Below are positions 1-11,966 of a DNA stretch of 64,000 bases, in pieces (the first letter of the stretch is position 1; each line of letters begins with the position of its first letter). Origin of the DNA: Linum tenue. Taxonomy: Eukaryota; Streptophyta; Magnoliopsida; Malpighiales; Linaceae. The notes under the pieces are model-generated. The model saw only the letters and a program-made list of their open reading frames with translations, ran no database searches and was not told where the DNA came from. Both the position numbers and the translations under genes were made by a program. The stretch spans positions 60,432,877 to 60,496,876 of the forward strand of contig CAMGYJ010000008.1 of the NCBI GenBank assembly GCA_946122785.1, written 5' to 3'.

Positions 1-1084
1 TATCCATTAAACACATGTTACTTATTAATGTGTTTTTAGTGCTATTTGACATTAAACATTGCATCTGAATATTATTAATATTTTTATATTACAAAAATCT
101 ATTTCCTTATCAGTGACTTGATCATTCAATATTAATGGTTTTTAATATCTTTATTAAAAGTTTGATGTCATTTATAATGTTGAAGTCGGACATTTTTACA
201 TTGATGTTTTGTGTTTATTTTCAACGAAATACTTTTCGTTATCAATGATTTATTGTATTGTTATTAAAAGTTTGGTGTTGAGGCGTGAATGTTGGTTTGC
301 TTGAGCTAATATTTTTCTGGACAATGTTTGTTTGACTAAATCACACATGCACTATGTCACAAGTACCCAAGATGTTGAAAATCAGTATTGTGCTTTATGA
401 TCATTGAGAATGATAATGTAAAGCAATATTAATTGATCATAAAACGTTAATAATGTCATTAGAAATCATTGGAAGAGGTCATCACTAGATAGTTTTAAAC
501 ATGATGAGAAAATGTGAATCATTAGTACTAAAGATGTTGTAAATCAATGATATTGTTATTCAAACTATTAATGACTATGTTACATAACTTTAATGATTCA
601 TTCATAGGCGTTGATGACGAAACTATAAAACAGTAACAATTGATCCAAAATTGTTAATAATGTAATTGTAAGGAATTGATAAGTATATTGAAGTCGTTAA
701 TAATGATGAGGTATAATAATAACGATTCATTTCATAAATGTTGATAATGTCATTGCAAAATGTTAATACTGTATTGCAAGTTGTCACGAAGTGAGAGAGA
801 GCATATATTTTTAATTTTTAATTTTCATTTTAAAAAATAAAAAATATTAAGTTCGAATTTATTAAATAATAATATTTAATTAAATTAATTTCGAATTTCC
901 TTTTAATTGTAGTGGAGAGAGAGGGTTATGGAGAAGAATGAAGATCAAGGGGGAGAGAGAAAGAGAATCATTAATGAGTAATATTAATTATATTTTCATA
1001 ATATCTTATTTATTCCAACTAACTATTAACTACTAACCCCTCATTAACTACCTAATCTAGTATCAGCCAATAAAAATTGTTTAA
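1..1084. other. AT-rich intergenic DNA, no gene seen
   Basis: Very AT-rich sequence with no open frame of note. From about 360 to 790 short variants of AATGATT and TTAATGAT recur every few tens of bases, which looks like a decayed simple or satellite-like repeat. I see no coding signal on either strand. Confidence 0.6.
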
Positions 1085-1371
1085 GAACCTCCTTAAACAA
1101 TGAGACTTGAGAACCGGATCCAACCCGCAGTCAATACCATATGGTAAAGACTGGTAGAAAATGACTCAATTTTTTTTTGTTCGAAAAATATATCAAAGTG
1201 GATATCATTTTGAAGAGCACAATTAATCTGATCTAACTGTGAAAAAAAAATCAAATTTCGACTTAAAACAAGTGAGAAATCGTCCGTCAAAGATTAAGGA
1301 ACGGAAAATTAAAGGCTTTCCAGGAGAGAGATAATGATGTCATGCTGATGTGGGTTGGTTACTCACCATAA
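1085..1371 (+). repeat. Dispersed AT-rich repeat, copy R1 (interrupted by a MITE)
   Basis: This stretch aligns in the same orientation with 15005-15240. Shared landmarks are the palindrome ACCATATGGT, 'gtggatatcattt', 'agagcacaattaatct', 'gagaaatcgtccgt' and 'gtcatgctgatgtgg'. It resumes after the MITE at 1917-1960 ('ggttactgacctgatccg'), as at 15240-15280. No protein is encoded. It is probably a non-autonomous transposon of unknown class. Confidence 0.65.
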
Positions 1372-1916
1372 GACTATCCACAATGGTGGAAGGGAAAAAA
1401 GGAAAAAAAGATGAGATAAGTGGGAAAAAATGATGGGGAAAAGATAATGGCCACAATAGGTGGTAGGGAAAAATGGGTATTGGGAAGAGTTTTTTTTTTC
1501 AAAATCAATCTAGAGTTGATATGGTAACTTTATTTTGATAATTTATTCATTATTTTTATATAGGTAGTATTAATTAATTAAGACGAACATTTCGATATAA
1601 TTTTTTTTAATTTGGACATAAAAAAATTTATCACTAAAATCCAATAACTCATAAAAATGCAATAAGAAAACCATAAAACAATTTTTTTTTAAAAAAAACA
1701 AAAAAAAAACCCCACCCACATGGTCCCCCCTTCCCTTCCTCCTCCCACCCACCTGGACCCACTTCTCCTCCTTCTTTTAACCTCTAGCGTAGGAGAAACC
1801 CTCCCCTTCTTTCCCTTTTATACTTTTTTTTTTCCATAATACTCACCCCTATTGTGAGCCATCTTCTTTTTTTTTTCCCCTTTTATCCTCTTTTTCCCTT
1901 CTTGTTGTGGACAGTC
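1372..1916. mobile_element. MITE, PIF/Harbinger-like, 545 bp
   Basis: The ends are imperfect terminal inverted repeats: GACTATCCACAATGG on the left and, on the opposite strand at the right, GACTGTCCACAACAA, both followed by purine-rich AAGGGAAAAA. A TAA target duplication flanks it (1369-1371 and 1917-1919), as expected for Harbinger-class elements. The related repeat at 15220-15280 lacks the insert, so it serves as an approximate empty site. The interior is homopurine/homopyrimidine and has no coding capacity. Confidence 0.7.
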
Positions 1917-2270
1917 TAAGGTTACTGACCTGATCCGTTCCTAAGCAAGGAGGTTAATTTTGGGAGAAAAGGATTTAAAACGTGGAAATATGAAATACTG
2001 AGGGGTAGGGGTTGGTTTTTCAACTCCCTCGATCGTGAGATTCTCCCCCAATTATTGCATGCTAATTTCCATGTTAAATTTTCTTTCTCAAACACGATAA
2101 TTGAACTTAATTACTGCAATATGTGGAAATTGGGGCCAATTACTACATCAAATTTCTACAGCCAAACAATTCCTGAATGTTACTGTCATGGATGGAAATC
2201 GATACTCATTCTTCTAAGACATAAAAATATTCTTTGTGGAGTTCCCTCAATATTTCATATGGACTAAAAA

Positions 2271-3480
2271 TTGAGAAGGCGCCAGATGAGGAAGAATAAT
2301 GTGTGTATTGGAAAATTATATTATTTTCCTCCATCAGGCAAAGAAATCTTTTATTCTCACAAGTCGCTCCATGTAGTTAGAGGTTGTCATCTTATGAAGA
2401 AATTAGAAAAATTCATGGTGGAGTTCATGATTCCTTTCAAAAAAATGTTTTATGCTCTTCGGTTATTGGCAGATGATGAGTGAAGTGACTTCTTGAAAGA
2501 AGTTTCCTTTTGGGGTTCTAGATATAAATTAAGGAATCTATTTGTCAATTCTTATTCACTGTCAAATGTCTGATGTGCAATCTTTTAAGAGAGAAATTGA
2601 GAATTATTGAATGATGATATCATGTTAAATTGAAGAAAATCGAAACTTCTTTTTTGTTGATGGATTTTGTGGTACGTGGAAAAAATTTATTTGGAAAGGT
2701 TATTGGTTTGAACAACGAGCAAAAAAAAAAAAGTTGTGTTGTGGATTGCTTCGTATAGCATTGTAGCTTTGCTGATGGTTGGAGGTAGAACTGTTCATTC
2801 TCAATTCCGTATTCCAATTAATTGTGACTCAAAATCAACATGACATATTGAACACAAAAGTGAGTTAGCGTAGCTTATTCAAAATATTCCCCTTATTATT
2901 TGGGATGAAGCTCCTATGACTCATAAGCATAATATTGAAGCACTAGATAGAACTCTCAAAGATTTTTGCAAGTGAAACAACCAAACAGACAATACATGAT
3001 CATTAGGGAAATTTATGTTGTGTTCGGTGGAGATTTTCAGCAAACATTACCAATAATTACTACGGAACCTCGAGCAATTGTAAATTCTTCTATCAAGAAG
3101 TTGTATTTGTCACTCTCAAAATATGAGATTATGCCCGAAAAATTTTTGGCTTTGAAGAAGTTATTTAGATTGAAAAATTAAATAAATGGATTTTGCATAT
3201 AGGTGATGGAGTGGGATCCAGTGTTTAAGAGTCAATTATCTCAACTCCGACCTCTTTGAGCATTCCGCTTGAAGGAGATGACAGTGTTGATATTGTGAAT
3301 CATGTTTATGGTGAACTCTATTTGAATTACACTGAATGAACATATTTCAAATAAATATATTATTATTGGTGGAGATATTATTATTGATGATATACAAAAA
3401 GAATAGTTGCAGTAATCTTTGACAGTGATTAGTAGATACAAGGGTGATTTTAAAATATTTTTAAGAGTCGAATCCCTTTC
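2271..3480 (+). pseudogene. Helitron replicase/helicase (PIF1-like) relic
   Basis: Conceptual translation in shifting frames gives the conserved region before the helicase and then PIF1-type helicase motifs of a plant Helitron protein. The first block (2271-2483) includes the GKLYYFPPSGKEIFY and LRLLADDE regions. A degenerate Walker A (DGFCGTWKKFIW) lies near 2660, a 'GGRTVHSQFRIPI' block near 2785, Walker B WDEAPM near 2905, and VFGGDFQQTLPI at 3024-3060. Many stops and frameshifts separate these blocks, and the RepHel initiator domain was not found. In intact families this enzyme drives rolling-circle transposition; this copy cannot. I could not identify the Helitron ends. Confidence 0.75.
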
Positions 3481-4944
3481 ATGAGTTTGTCTTTAATTTT
3501 TCATGAAGATATTTTAGTCGATGAGTCAGTTAGAGTGTCGGGAAACATTATCATGTTGATCCTTTTAAATGATTGAATTACTATAATAATTTTGATTCTC
3601 TTATGCCACCAATTAATTTTAATGTTTTGAGTATTTGAACAAATCAAATTTTCTCATACTACAAAAAAAGCGCGTATCTCGCATACATATAGCTATTGTT
3701 GTTTACGTGATTGGCAAATGAATTCGACCAACTGGCCGTACCCTTAACTAATAAAAATTAATATTGTATCATTGTTTCACAAGTCACAACTTATATTTCT
3801 ATTTGGTAACCCAGGAAAGTCAGGAGCCAAAGTGCACCAATGGCCTTATGACATGCATACTTACATTGTAGTTACTGACTTCATGTTAAGTATGAGAATA
3901 AAAATAAATAATAAGAATCTTTTAATTGCTTCATCTTAAAAAAAAAGTAAACATTGATTAAGAGTTAAATAGTAGGGGTAGGAATGCAATAGTAGTATGA
4001 GTGGGTATCTCGATACTTATAACTGCTTCGTGGTAGATCAGGTCCAGATAATGTAATTTATAATAGAGCGCGAGTTTGGACAAGTCGACCCATATGACCT
4101 ATGAGTATGTAATATAAATGAATTTATTTTTGAAATATTGTGTTTTCATTAAAAAATAAAAAAACAAACTATAACATGATGAATATAACTATATTATTAG
4201 AAAACATCGAGGTTCTCACCTATTTAGAACTTCATTAACGCGAAATAATTAGTCTAGTCGTAATATCACTAGTCTTAAATTTTAAACATAATAAAAAACC
4301 AAACATATATTTCCCATATCATAAAGTAATTTGAGTGTAATTGTGTGTGATTTAAGCTAAAACGGGCTGAGAATGGCATGAGCTATGACATGTCAGGTCG
4401 AGAAGAGTACTCTTGTCCGTCCCGCTTGAGGATGAAAACCAGAGCAAAACAAGTCAAACATGTCGGATAAAACGAGTCATATCGCAATTTTCATTAATAA
4501 GTACAGACAATGCAGTCAAAAGCGCGATTCTATCTAGAAGCGGAAAATGGGTAAAATCGTAAAGCATAGAATCAAAGCGTAAAAGCATAAGTTTTTGACG
4601 CATACCGTAAAAATAACTAAAAATCTGTTAAGGTATGATATATACTATGTAAAATATGAGTGCACAGAATTTAGATATATTAATAAATACCTGCAATTCA
4701 TGTCTAAAGTAGAGCAACTCATAGCATCTTAACAATAAGTTCATAAACATAGGTCTTACCAATAAGCTACCTTTCCCTCTATGCTAATGAATTTGGGAAG
4801 GGTCTAGCTGGTGAAATAGATTACTCTATTGAAGCAAAGTATGCATCCAAATACCTGGTAAGTATCTTTTAATCTCCAATGTATCATATTGTTGGTAATT
4901 TACCTTTAAAATATACTTTTTATAATTAATTTCATGAAAAGAAC
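3481..4944. other. Intergenic DNA, no gene seen
   Basis: AT-rich non-coding sequence between the Helitron relic and the solo LTR. Nothing beyond short random open frames is visible. The last five bases (4940-4944, AGAAC) are the left target duplication of the LTR that follows. Confidence 0.5.
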
Positions 4945-5730
4945 TTACTCAACCCGAATATCACACTTAAATCCCACCTAAGGCCCAAGTATAAACCTTG
5001 AATGGGTGCAATATAGGGCAAGTATGTTTAAATATCAACCCGGGCTGGCCCATGTACCCCTACTTCGATTGTTTGAAACATTATCTAGCGAAATGAAGTT
5101 TGTAAGAATCTCTACAATCTACGATTAAAAATGCAAGACTTGAAAAGTAAAAGGGTTGAAACTCTTGGTGAGAAGCTTCACTCGGGAGTTGTTTCCCCCT
5201 AACTAACTACCATGAACCGTGGGATCGGATGAATCGGTGTGCGACAAGGCGATTGCGAACCGTTAGGAGGAGCAACAGTGGTTGGAAACCACACTCTCAA
5301 TCGCTAGGCCAAGGAATGCATTATAGGCTACGATTGTAACCCTCTTGGCCCAAGCACTTGTGGGTTGACTTACCTTCTCCCTCAAACCGAGGTTTGGACA
5401 GCTTAATCGCAATTAACCTAGGTGTCTAATTTGAGTTTAGAGGTTTGCCGTACCTTAACCTAGTTAGGAAGCATGGAATGCCTAAGAAGACCCAGCTCAA
5501 TTTGAGCCTCTTAAGATAAGGGGGTTTCTCTCTAAGCTAAGTTAGAGTAGCACAATAGATTGACAAGCACACACAATGCACAATCATCATGAACAACACC
5601 TCAAATCTTAAATTAAACATCACCCACACACAAACATTCAATCCACAAAATCAACTACATGATAGAAGTTACGGTTCTACAACACCCAAGTGAATAGGAG
5701 ACTACTCCATGCTAGAAGAAGGAAGAACCA

Positions 5731-6083
5731 GTGCTGTCAAAGTCGGACCGGACCGATCGTCCGATTGGTGAAACCGCCACCCAACCTTCAATCCGGTCCG
5801 ATCATGCTATTTAACCGCTACGACTGGAACTTCGATTTTGCACATGAACCAACCGGTTAAACCGATGAAACGTTCGACCCGCTCCAACGGTTTTACCAGT
5901 CAGAATATTGGGAACGAAAATTCCATCAATTGGAGAGGGTTGAGATTCGAACTCTTCACCTCTTAGTGCGGATTTAAATCTGTTTCTAGTAGTGCTGCAA
6001 ATAGTATGTGTTACCAAAGCTAACAAGTCTTGTTATTAATTAATCTCACAGTGTTTAGTTTTGAAATAAATCATTAAATAATG
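5731..6083. mobile_element. Unclassified insert inside the solo LTR
   Basis: The related LTRs at 38870 and 45240 lack this stretch at the same point. It begins 'agtgctgtcaaagtcgg' followed by repeats of GGACCG, a composition seen in some plant hAT-like MITEs. I could not find a matching inverted end or a clear target duplication, so the class is open. A 71-codon open frame on the minus strand (5811-6026) resembles nothing I recognise and is probably chance. Confidence 0.45.
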
Positions 6084-6281
6084 TTTATACCATCATTGTG
6101 ATGCCTCAATCCTTCCTTGTGCTTGTAGCAATCATCTCTTGAAGAGGAACTTCCCAAATCTTGACTTGGAGCAAACCCTAGCCTCTTCTCCCTCTTGGTT
6201 CGTGGCTTTCTCTCTCTAGGGTTTCAAGAAGAAGAAGGTTTCTCTCACTTTGGGCTCCCCCTCTTCCTCCTTTCAGCTCTC

Positions 6282-6560
6282 CTTTTATACACTGATCGAG
6301 CCCAGTTCACAGTCCCAGTTCGTGGATGTGAACATCAAGCCAGGATCGTCAACACAACCAAAAACACACCGCTTCATTTGTTGAGTTCGCGGTCCATGGC
6401 TTCAGTTCACGGTCTTACGACCGTGAACTTACTCAGCGTCAGTAACCTCTGTAACCTCTCGGGGCACCCTTCAGTTTGTGGTTCGTGGTTCCAGCTCACG
6501 GTCCTGGCGACCGTGAACTCACAGCTTGGACCATGAACTGCGGCTGTTTCCTCCTCTTCG
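6282..6560 (-). promoter_or_regulatory. U3 promoter region of the solo LTR: TATA box plus inverted-repeat cluster
   Basis: On the minus strand a TATAAAAG box (6282-6289) lies directly downstream of a cluster of TTCACGGTC / GACCGTGAA units spread over about 6300-6560. The best pair forms a near-perfect inverted repeat at 6405-6428 with a short loop and contains the core CGACCG. The same arrangement occurs in the related LTR X (TATA at 39805-39812). In an LTR the region upstream of the TATA box is U3, so these units are candidate binding sites for regulatory protein. Function is inferred, not shown. Confidence 0.6.
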
Positions 6561-6735
6561 CCCGGTCCCCGCGCCTTTTCTGCCAACTTTCGAATCCGGG
6601 GTTGGTTCCACCTGTTAGACTCTGAAACACATTGAAACACAACAAACCTAGCGTAAAACCACCCTTTTTGGAGCTTAAATGCCACAAACGCCAAAGAGAG
6701 ACGAGGATAAAAAGTGTACATTTAGGCCCGAATCA

Positions 6736-7361
6736 AGAACCCATTTGGTGAACAAAAAGCGTAAGCTTTAAGCTTTAAAACGCGATTTAGTATGATTTTA
6801 TACACTAAAGATTTTATATGAAAACGAAAGTGTTTTGCTAACCTAGAAGCATAATACCGTAAGCTTTTAAGTTTTAAAACACGATTTTGACTGTATTGAG
6901 TAAATGTGGTAGAAGATTGACTATTGGAGTGGGTTAAAACAAAATGTTAACCACCAAATTAAATTAGATAATCAACCCACTTTTTCATGTAAGAGAACCA
7001 TAATCATTATCAGCAACGACTAATCAAAATCATTAAAAACCCACAAATGGTTTAGTTTTGGGTATGAAAAGAACCAAAAGCCATTGAGGAATTTTTTTTT
7101 ATGTGCTCATGTGTTTTCTTATAAGGAGACACATTATAGTAAATGGTTTATTAATCTCATGAAAGTGACTGAAAATTTTAAAAAATTAGAAAATAGTCAC
7201 TTACTTCGGGATGGAGCCGAGACAACATAATGAATTAGGACTAGCGATCTATTCGTTGTAAAGAAGTGTTACAAGAAGCCCTAATATGAAACCCACAAGA
7301 ATAGGAACTCGACCGATCATGACGAGAATATCATGAAATTTGACAAGAATATCTTGTAGAG
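6736..7361. other. Intergenic DNA, no gene seen
   Basis: AT-rich sequence between the solo LTR and the LINE. No coding signal. The 5' end of the LINE may reach into the last 200 bases, but I cannot place its border. Confidence 0.4.
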
Positions 7362-10087
7362 TTGAATGTTGCAGCATTACTAGCAGAACCGAATAGTGAA
7401 TTGGTGAAAGTTGTAGAAGTGGAGGGACAAGAGTCACACATGTCCTCTGGGGGCAACAATACAGAAGCTGTGGTGTTGGAAAAAGGGGAATTACCTTCAG
7501 AGGAAGAGTTCCAAGAAGTGGTGCAAGGGAGGAAAAGTATTGGCCCATCAGCAGCTGCATGTCTAGCAAGAGGGAAAATGGTGGTTGTTTCTCGTGAAGA
7601 GGAAGGTCATATGTCCCTAGAGATTAATGAGTTGCAATCAGTGTCAAGCTCCTCAGTCCCATCAATCAAGACTGTTGCTATAGGGGGAAAGGCAAGGAAG
7701 AGTGCAGTTGGAGGAGGAGGGAGTAGGAAGTCAAAAAGGAAATATTAGTAGCCTCATGGAATATGAGAGGCTTTAATAAAGCCTCCAAACAAGAGTTTAT
7801 TCGTAAATTTCTCCGTCAACACAATATTGATATAATGGCAATACTGGAGACAAGAGGTCAAAAGAGTAAGATGGAGGAGATATGCAAGAATTATTTCCCT
7901 ATCTGGGAACTACTTGATAACTATGATAAGTCTCATAATGGTCGAACCTGGAATTTTCATAAACCAGACTTGATGATAGTCCCTCGGGTAATAGAAGAGA
8001 ACTTTTTGCATCTGGAAGTAACTGGAAGAGTGTTATGTAAGATCGCAATGGTATATGGTCCGAACGATGAATCTGCTAGGAAACACAATTATTAGAAAAT
8101 GTGTGCACTGAAAGAATCTAGTCAGGCCTAACTTGTGCTAGATGATTTCAATGCAACTTTAAAAGCCACAGATGCTTCTAATGGAGGAGCACAAAGTCAC
8201 AGGCAGCAAGTATACATGGATTAACAAGCAGGTTAACAATCCTATTGCTAGGAAAATCGACAGAGCCTTTGTAAATAGTCAATCGTTGGCTCAATTCCCC
8301 AGCAGTTGTGCTAGCACAGTGGTTCCAGGGATCCATTCAATCACAATGGTATACTTCTCAATACTTTACCTAATCAGAAAACCCTACTAAAACCATTTAA
8401 GTTTTTCAGTTTCTGGAGTGATCATCCAAAGTTCAAAAAAGTCCTGGCAGAGATATGGAGCACAAGGGTGGTAGGCTATCCTTTCTACAGGGTGTGCCAG
8501 AAGTTGACAATGTTGAAGAAGAAACTTAAACAAATCAATAATGAGTTCTATGCTGATATTTCTCTCAAAGCTTGACAGGTAGAGAAGGATTTAAGAGAAA
8601 TACAGGAGCTAGCTTTCCTCAATCCTTCCTCTAACTTACTTGAACAAGAAGCTAAGCTAGCAGCTGACTATTTTCTTTACCAAAATGCTGAAGAGGGGGG
8701 TTTTAGACAAAAAGCAAGGATCAAAGCAGTCTTAGAGGGGGACCAGAACACTGCCTATTTCCTTCAATCTCTGAAGATAAAATAACACAGAAATACTATT
8801 TCACTAGTCAGAAAAGATGATGGAACAGAGGTGACATATGTAGAACAGATTGGTCAGGTAGCAGTAGACTATTACATGAAATTGCTAGGGGAGAAAAATA
8901 GAGAAGTTCAGACCTGTTCAATAGAGGAGATTCAGGGACTACTATGCCACAGACTATCTGAAGATGAAGGAGCAGGGTTATGTTCTAAGGTTTCTAAGGA
9001 AGAAATTAAAGAATCTACATTTGGAATGGGGTTAAATAAGGCTCCAGGCCGTGACGACTATACAACAGAGTTCTATAAAGCTGCTTGGAGCACAGTGGGA
9101 GAGGAAATCACAGAAGCAGTCTCTTCTTTCTTTGAAACAAACTTTCAACCCAAAGAGATCAACTCTACAGTGCTAGCTCTCGTTCCTAAGGTACTTGGAG
9201 CTGAACACATGAGGTTGTTTCGACTTATTGCATGATGTAATGTTCTTCATAAGTGCATAGCAAAGATTCTTGCCAATAGGTTATAAAAAACAATTCCTAG
9301 TCTAATAAGCAATAGCCAATCTGCTTTTGTGAAGGGTAGAAGTATTTCTGATAACAATCTACTAGCCAACTAGTGAATGGATATAATAGGAAACACATCT
9401 CCCCTTGATGTACCATGAAGATAGACTTAACGAAAGCATTTGATTTGGTGAATTGGCAATTTCTCTTGACTGTCCTAAATGCTATGAGATTTCCAGCTCA
9501 ATTTGTTGATTGGATAAGGGTATGCATTACTACACCTCGATTTAGTGTTGCTATTAATGGAGGTATCTGTGGGTATTTTCCAACTCAAAAAGGACTCAGA
9601 CAGGGGATCTCCTCTCTCCTTTCCTATTCATAGAAGCCATGGAGGTTCTCTCATGCATTCTTTCCAGATCAACAGCCACAGAGGGTTTACCTTATCACCC
9701 TAGATGTAAGCAGCTAGGTATAACTCATTTGGTGTTCGCAGATGACTTGCTCATCTTCTCAAATGGTCCATCAGATGCAATAGAAACTGTTTGTGGTTTG
9801 CTGAAGAGGTTCTACCTATTATCAGGGCTATGTTGTAATCCGGAGAAAAGCCAATTTTTTTGTGTTGGTGTCACAGGGAAGAGCATATCATATTAGCTCA
9901 GCAGGCAGGGTTCCAACAAGCATCTCAACCTGTTAGATACCTAGGTGTTCCCTTAATATCAGAGAAGCTTACTACAAGTGATTGCAGAGTTTTGATTGAG
10001 ATTTTAACAAAGAAGATCAATGACTTGAAGGCTAGACTGCTAAGCTATGGTTTGAGGACTGAGGCTAGGTGTTCCCTTAAAAACTGA
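7362..10087 (+). pseudogene. LINE (L1-type) relic A1: ORF1 tail, endonuclease, reverse transcriptase
   Basis: Frames in order: a charged ORF1-like tail (7362-7748); an apurinic endonuclease start with 'SWNMRGFNK' and 'MAILETRG' (7750-8095) and its broken continuation to about 8390; a linker; then reverse transcriptase from about 8831 with 'LNKAPGRDDY', 'KIDLTKAFDLVNW' (9415), 'KGLRQG' (9587) and the catalytic FADDLLIF box near 9742. Stops and frameshifts break it throughout, and the C-terminal zf-RVT and RNase H parts are missing after about 10087. Its RT resembles the LINE at 31925-35974 more than the one at 16414 (both share 'EVLSC', 'LPYHP' and FADDL). It is dead by inspection. Confidence 0.85.
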
Positions 10088-10129
10088 GGCTTAAGGACTT
10101 GAACTCAAGCCTATTGACTGTTATTGAAA

Positions 10130-10757
10130 TAAGAGCATACCTATGATTTGAAAAGCGTACCATGGTGGTATGAACAAACCAAGACTGTAGGATGGTTGAA
10201 TACATGATAGTAGAAGTATATTAACTGTCATTTACGACATTTATCATTGTGTACCACAAGATACCACATCGTACCAGGGTGGTATTGTATGGTATTGTGT
10301 GGTATTTTTTGGTCATGTAATTTGTTCACCCAGAAATTTGTAGATCCAATAGATCATGATGAACTCGTCCCTTCTGTGCAAACATTTTCAAAAACGAATT
10401 AAAAACGAAGAAAATACCATATGGTATGCAGTTGGTAACGAGAGGCCAAATTTTTTTTTCTCAACAAATTTTGAAAATTGATCTCATTTTGTAGAGCACG
10501 ATGAACTCGTTCCATCTGTGAAAAAAAATTAAAATCCGAGTTAAAACAAAAAAGATATGAGCCGATTAAGAAAACTAGAAAAATAAAAATGGTCTTTAAT
10601 TCTCCATACTTAGATCTGGATTTTCTAAATAAAAGGTAACCATTTGTGCAAAAAAAAATTAAAATTCGAGTTAAAACAAAAAAAAATATGAGCCGATTAA
10701 GAAAACTAGAAAAATAAAAAAAAATTTTAATTTTTCATATCTGGATTTTCTAAATAA
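10130..10757 (+). repeat. Dispersed AT-rich repeat, copy R3, with internal tandem duplication
   Basis: This stretch is an inverted copy of 14560-14990. Shared landmarks are 'agcatac', 'ccaagactgtagga', 'gaatacatgatagta', the ACCATATGGT palindrome and 'gatctcattttgtagagca'. Its right part contains a tandem duplication with a period of about 130 bp (10515-10644 and 10645-10757), each unit holding 'gagttaaaacaaaaaa', 'atgagccgattaagaaaac' and 'tctggattttctaaataaa'. No coding capacity. Confidence 0.7.
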
Positions 10758-11639
10758 AGAGTACAGATTTGATTATTGATAAGTACATATGAGCCCTTGC
10801 GTTATCTCTCTCCCCATTCGCCAATCGTTGTTCTCCCGACCCTCCATTTTCGTTCTCACTGCCTATCCCTCTTATTCCTCCATTCTCACTGCCAATCCTT
10901 CTTCTTAAACCAGGCAATGACAATCTATTTGCTGCTCCCGATTCACGAATCTCGCTCTTTAAGGTATGGGCTTTTGAAGATGACAAAAAAAAAAAAAAAA
11001 GAAGCCGCTGACAATGGGATTTGAAGGAGGCCAAATTGCAGTAAGAGGAAAAGAACGATTCCGAGTAGAGCCAAATCCTCAACCTAATTAAATAGCTTGA
11101 TTGGAGCAATATAGTTATTTCTTATTTTTGGGTCTGGTCCGGTTTCTCTTTGAGATTTTATTTGAATCTATATGGGTTTGTTGTGGGCAAATTTTTAGAA
11201 GTGGTATTTATATCAAATTCATGGGCAAATTGGTATTTTAATAAAATCACACACTACACTACCAATTTCCACGAAAATAAAATGTATTCAGACATAGTAA
11301 TTTGTTCAATTCCTACAAGTGAATTCCTTAGTTTTGTACAACATGGAAATTTAGAGAAATTTCCACAGCCAAACGAACCCTCTTATTTTTTTATGAAAGC
11401 ATTTTTAGTTGTTTGGTTCTCCTTCGTTGCTACTTTATTCTCCAAGGCTCATGACATATGCAACATAAAAGGTGAACTACATTTACTATCAAACTTAAAT
11501 ATTCTTCAACATGCTTCACCTGATATTATGTAGTGACTGTCTAGAACTGCTTTAGTCTCATCAATACAAACGCAAGTAGCTGAGATTTTCCATGGCGTTG
11601 GGGTTGTGTTTCATTATCACCTAGTACATTAATATATTT
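10758..11639. other. Unassigned DNA with a 127-codon open frame
   Basis: An open frame at 11150-11533 on the plus strand has no motif I recognise, an ordinary AT-rich composition and no visible promoter or splice context. I do not call it a gene. A pyrimidine-rich stretch at 10790-10910 is the only other texture. Confidence 0.35.
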
Positions 11640-11966
11640 AAACAAATACTTAATTTTTTTTTTACAAAAGATAATTATATATTGATTCACAAAAAAGGTA
11701 GTTACATCCTGGAATTCAGCCAGGCCTGAAAATCAAATAAACGGTCATAGTCGGGGACAATGAAAGGGCCTTTCTAGCCACCAAACGGGCTACCCTATTG
11801 TTACACCGACCTACAAATCACACACTAAACCCAGAATGAAAGGCAAAACAAGACACAATTTCTTCAAGAATAGCCCCCATCCGGTTATCACTAGTCTCTG
11901 CCCGATTGATCTTGTCAATGATTACTTAGGCATCGCCCTCAAAGCTAACTTCCGTGAACAAATACT
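11640..11966 (-). pseudogene. 5'-truncated LINE tail: RNase H end and poly-A
   Basis: On the minus strand the translation from 11966 gives an EGDA block, then 'IDKINRAETSDNRMGAI', then 'VGRCNNRVARLVARKAL'. These are the C-terminal RNase H features found at the end of many plant LINE ORF2 proteins. After the stop comes a short 3' tail and an A-run (T-run at 11650-11661 on the plus strand). Only the last 100 or so codons are present, as expected from incomplete reverse transcription. Stop codons interrupt the frame. Confidence 0.7.

Larger units (their letters stand above)
4945..6735 (-). mobile_element. Solo LTR of an Athila-type retrotransposon (family of X/Y)
   Basis: Aligned with 38092-40255 and 54878-55495, this is a complete LTR in minus orientation. 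It ends with TTACTC on the left (the LTR 3' end, a decayed TGACTC as at 54878) and GAATCA on the right (LTR start TGATTC on the minus strand). The 5-bp sequence AGAAC stands on both sides (4940-4944 and 6736-6740), a perfect target duplication. No internal region is left, so it arose by recombination between two LTRs. It carries a TATA-like box and the lineage-specific inverted-repeat cluster described separately, plus an unrelated insert at 5731-6083. Confidence 0.85.

Noticed and set aside
5811..6026. 71-codon minus-strand open frame in the solo LTR insert
   Set aside because: No recognisable protein; lies within an unclassified transposon-like insert.
11150..11533. 127-codon open frame
   Set aside because: No motif, no relatives in the window and no promoter or splice context; it may be chance in AT-rich DNA.
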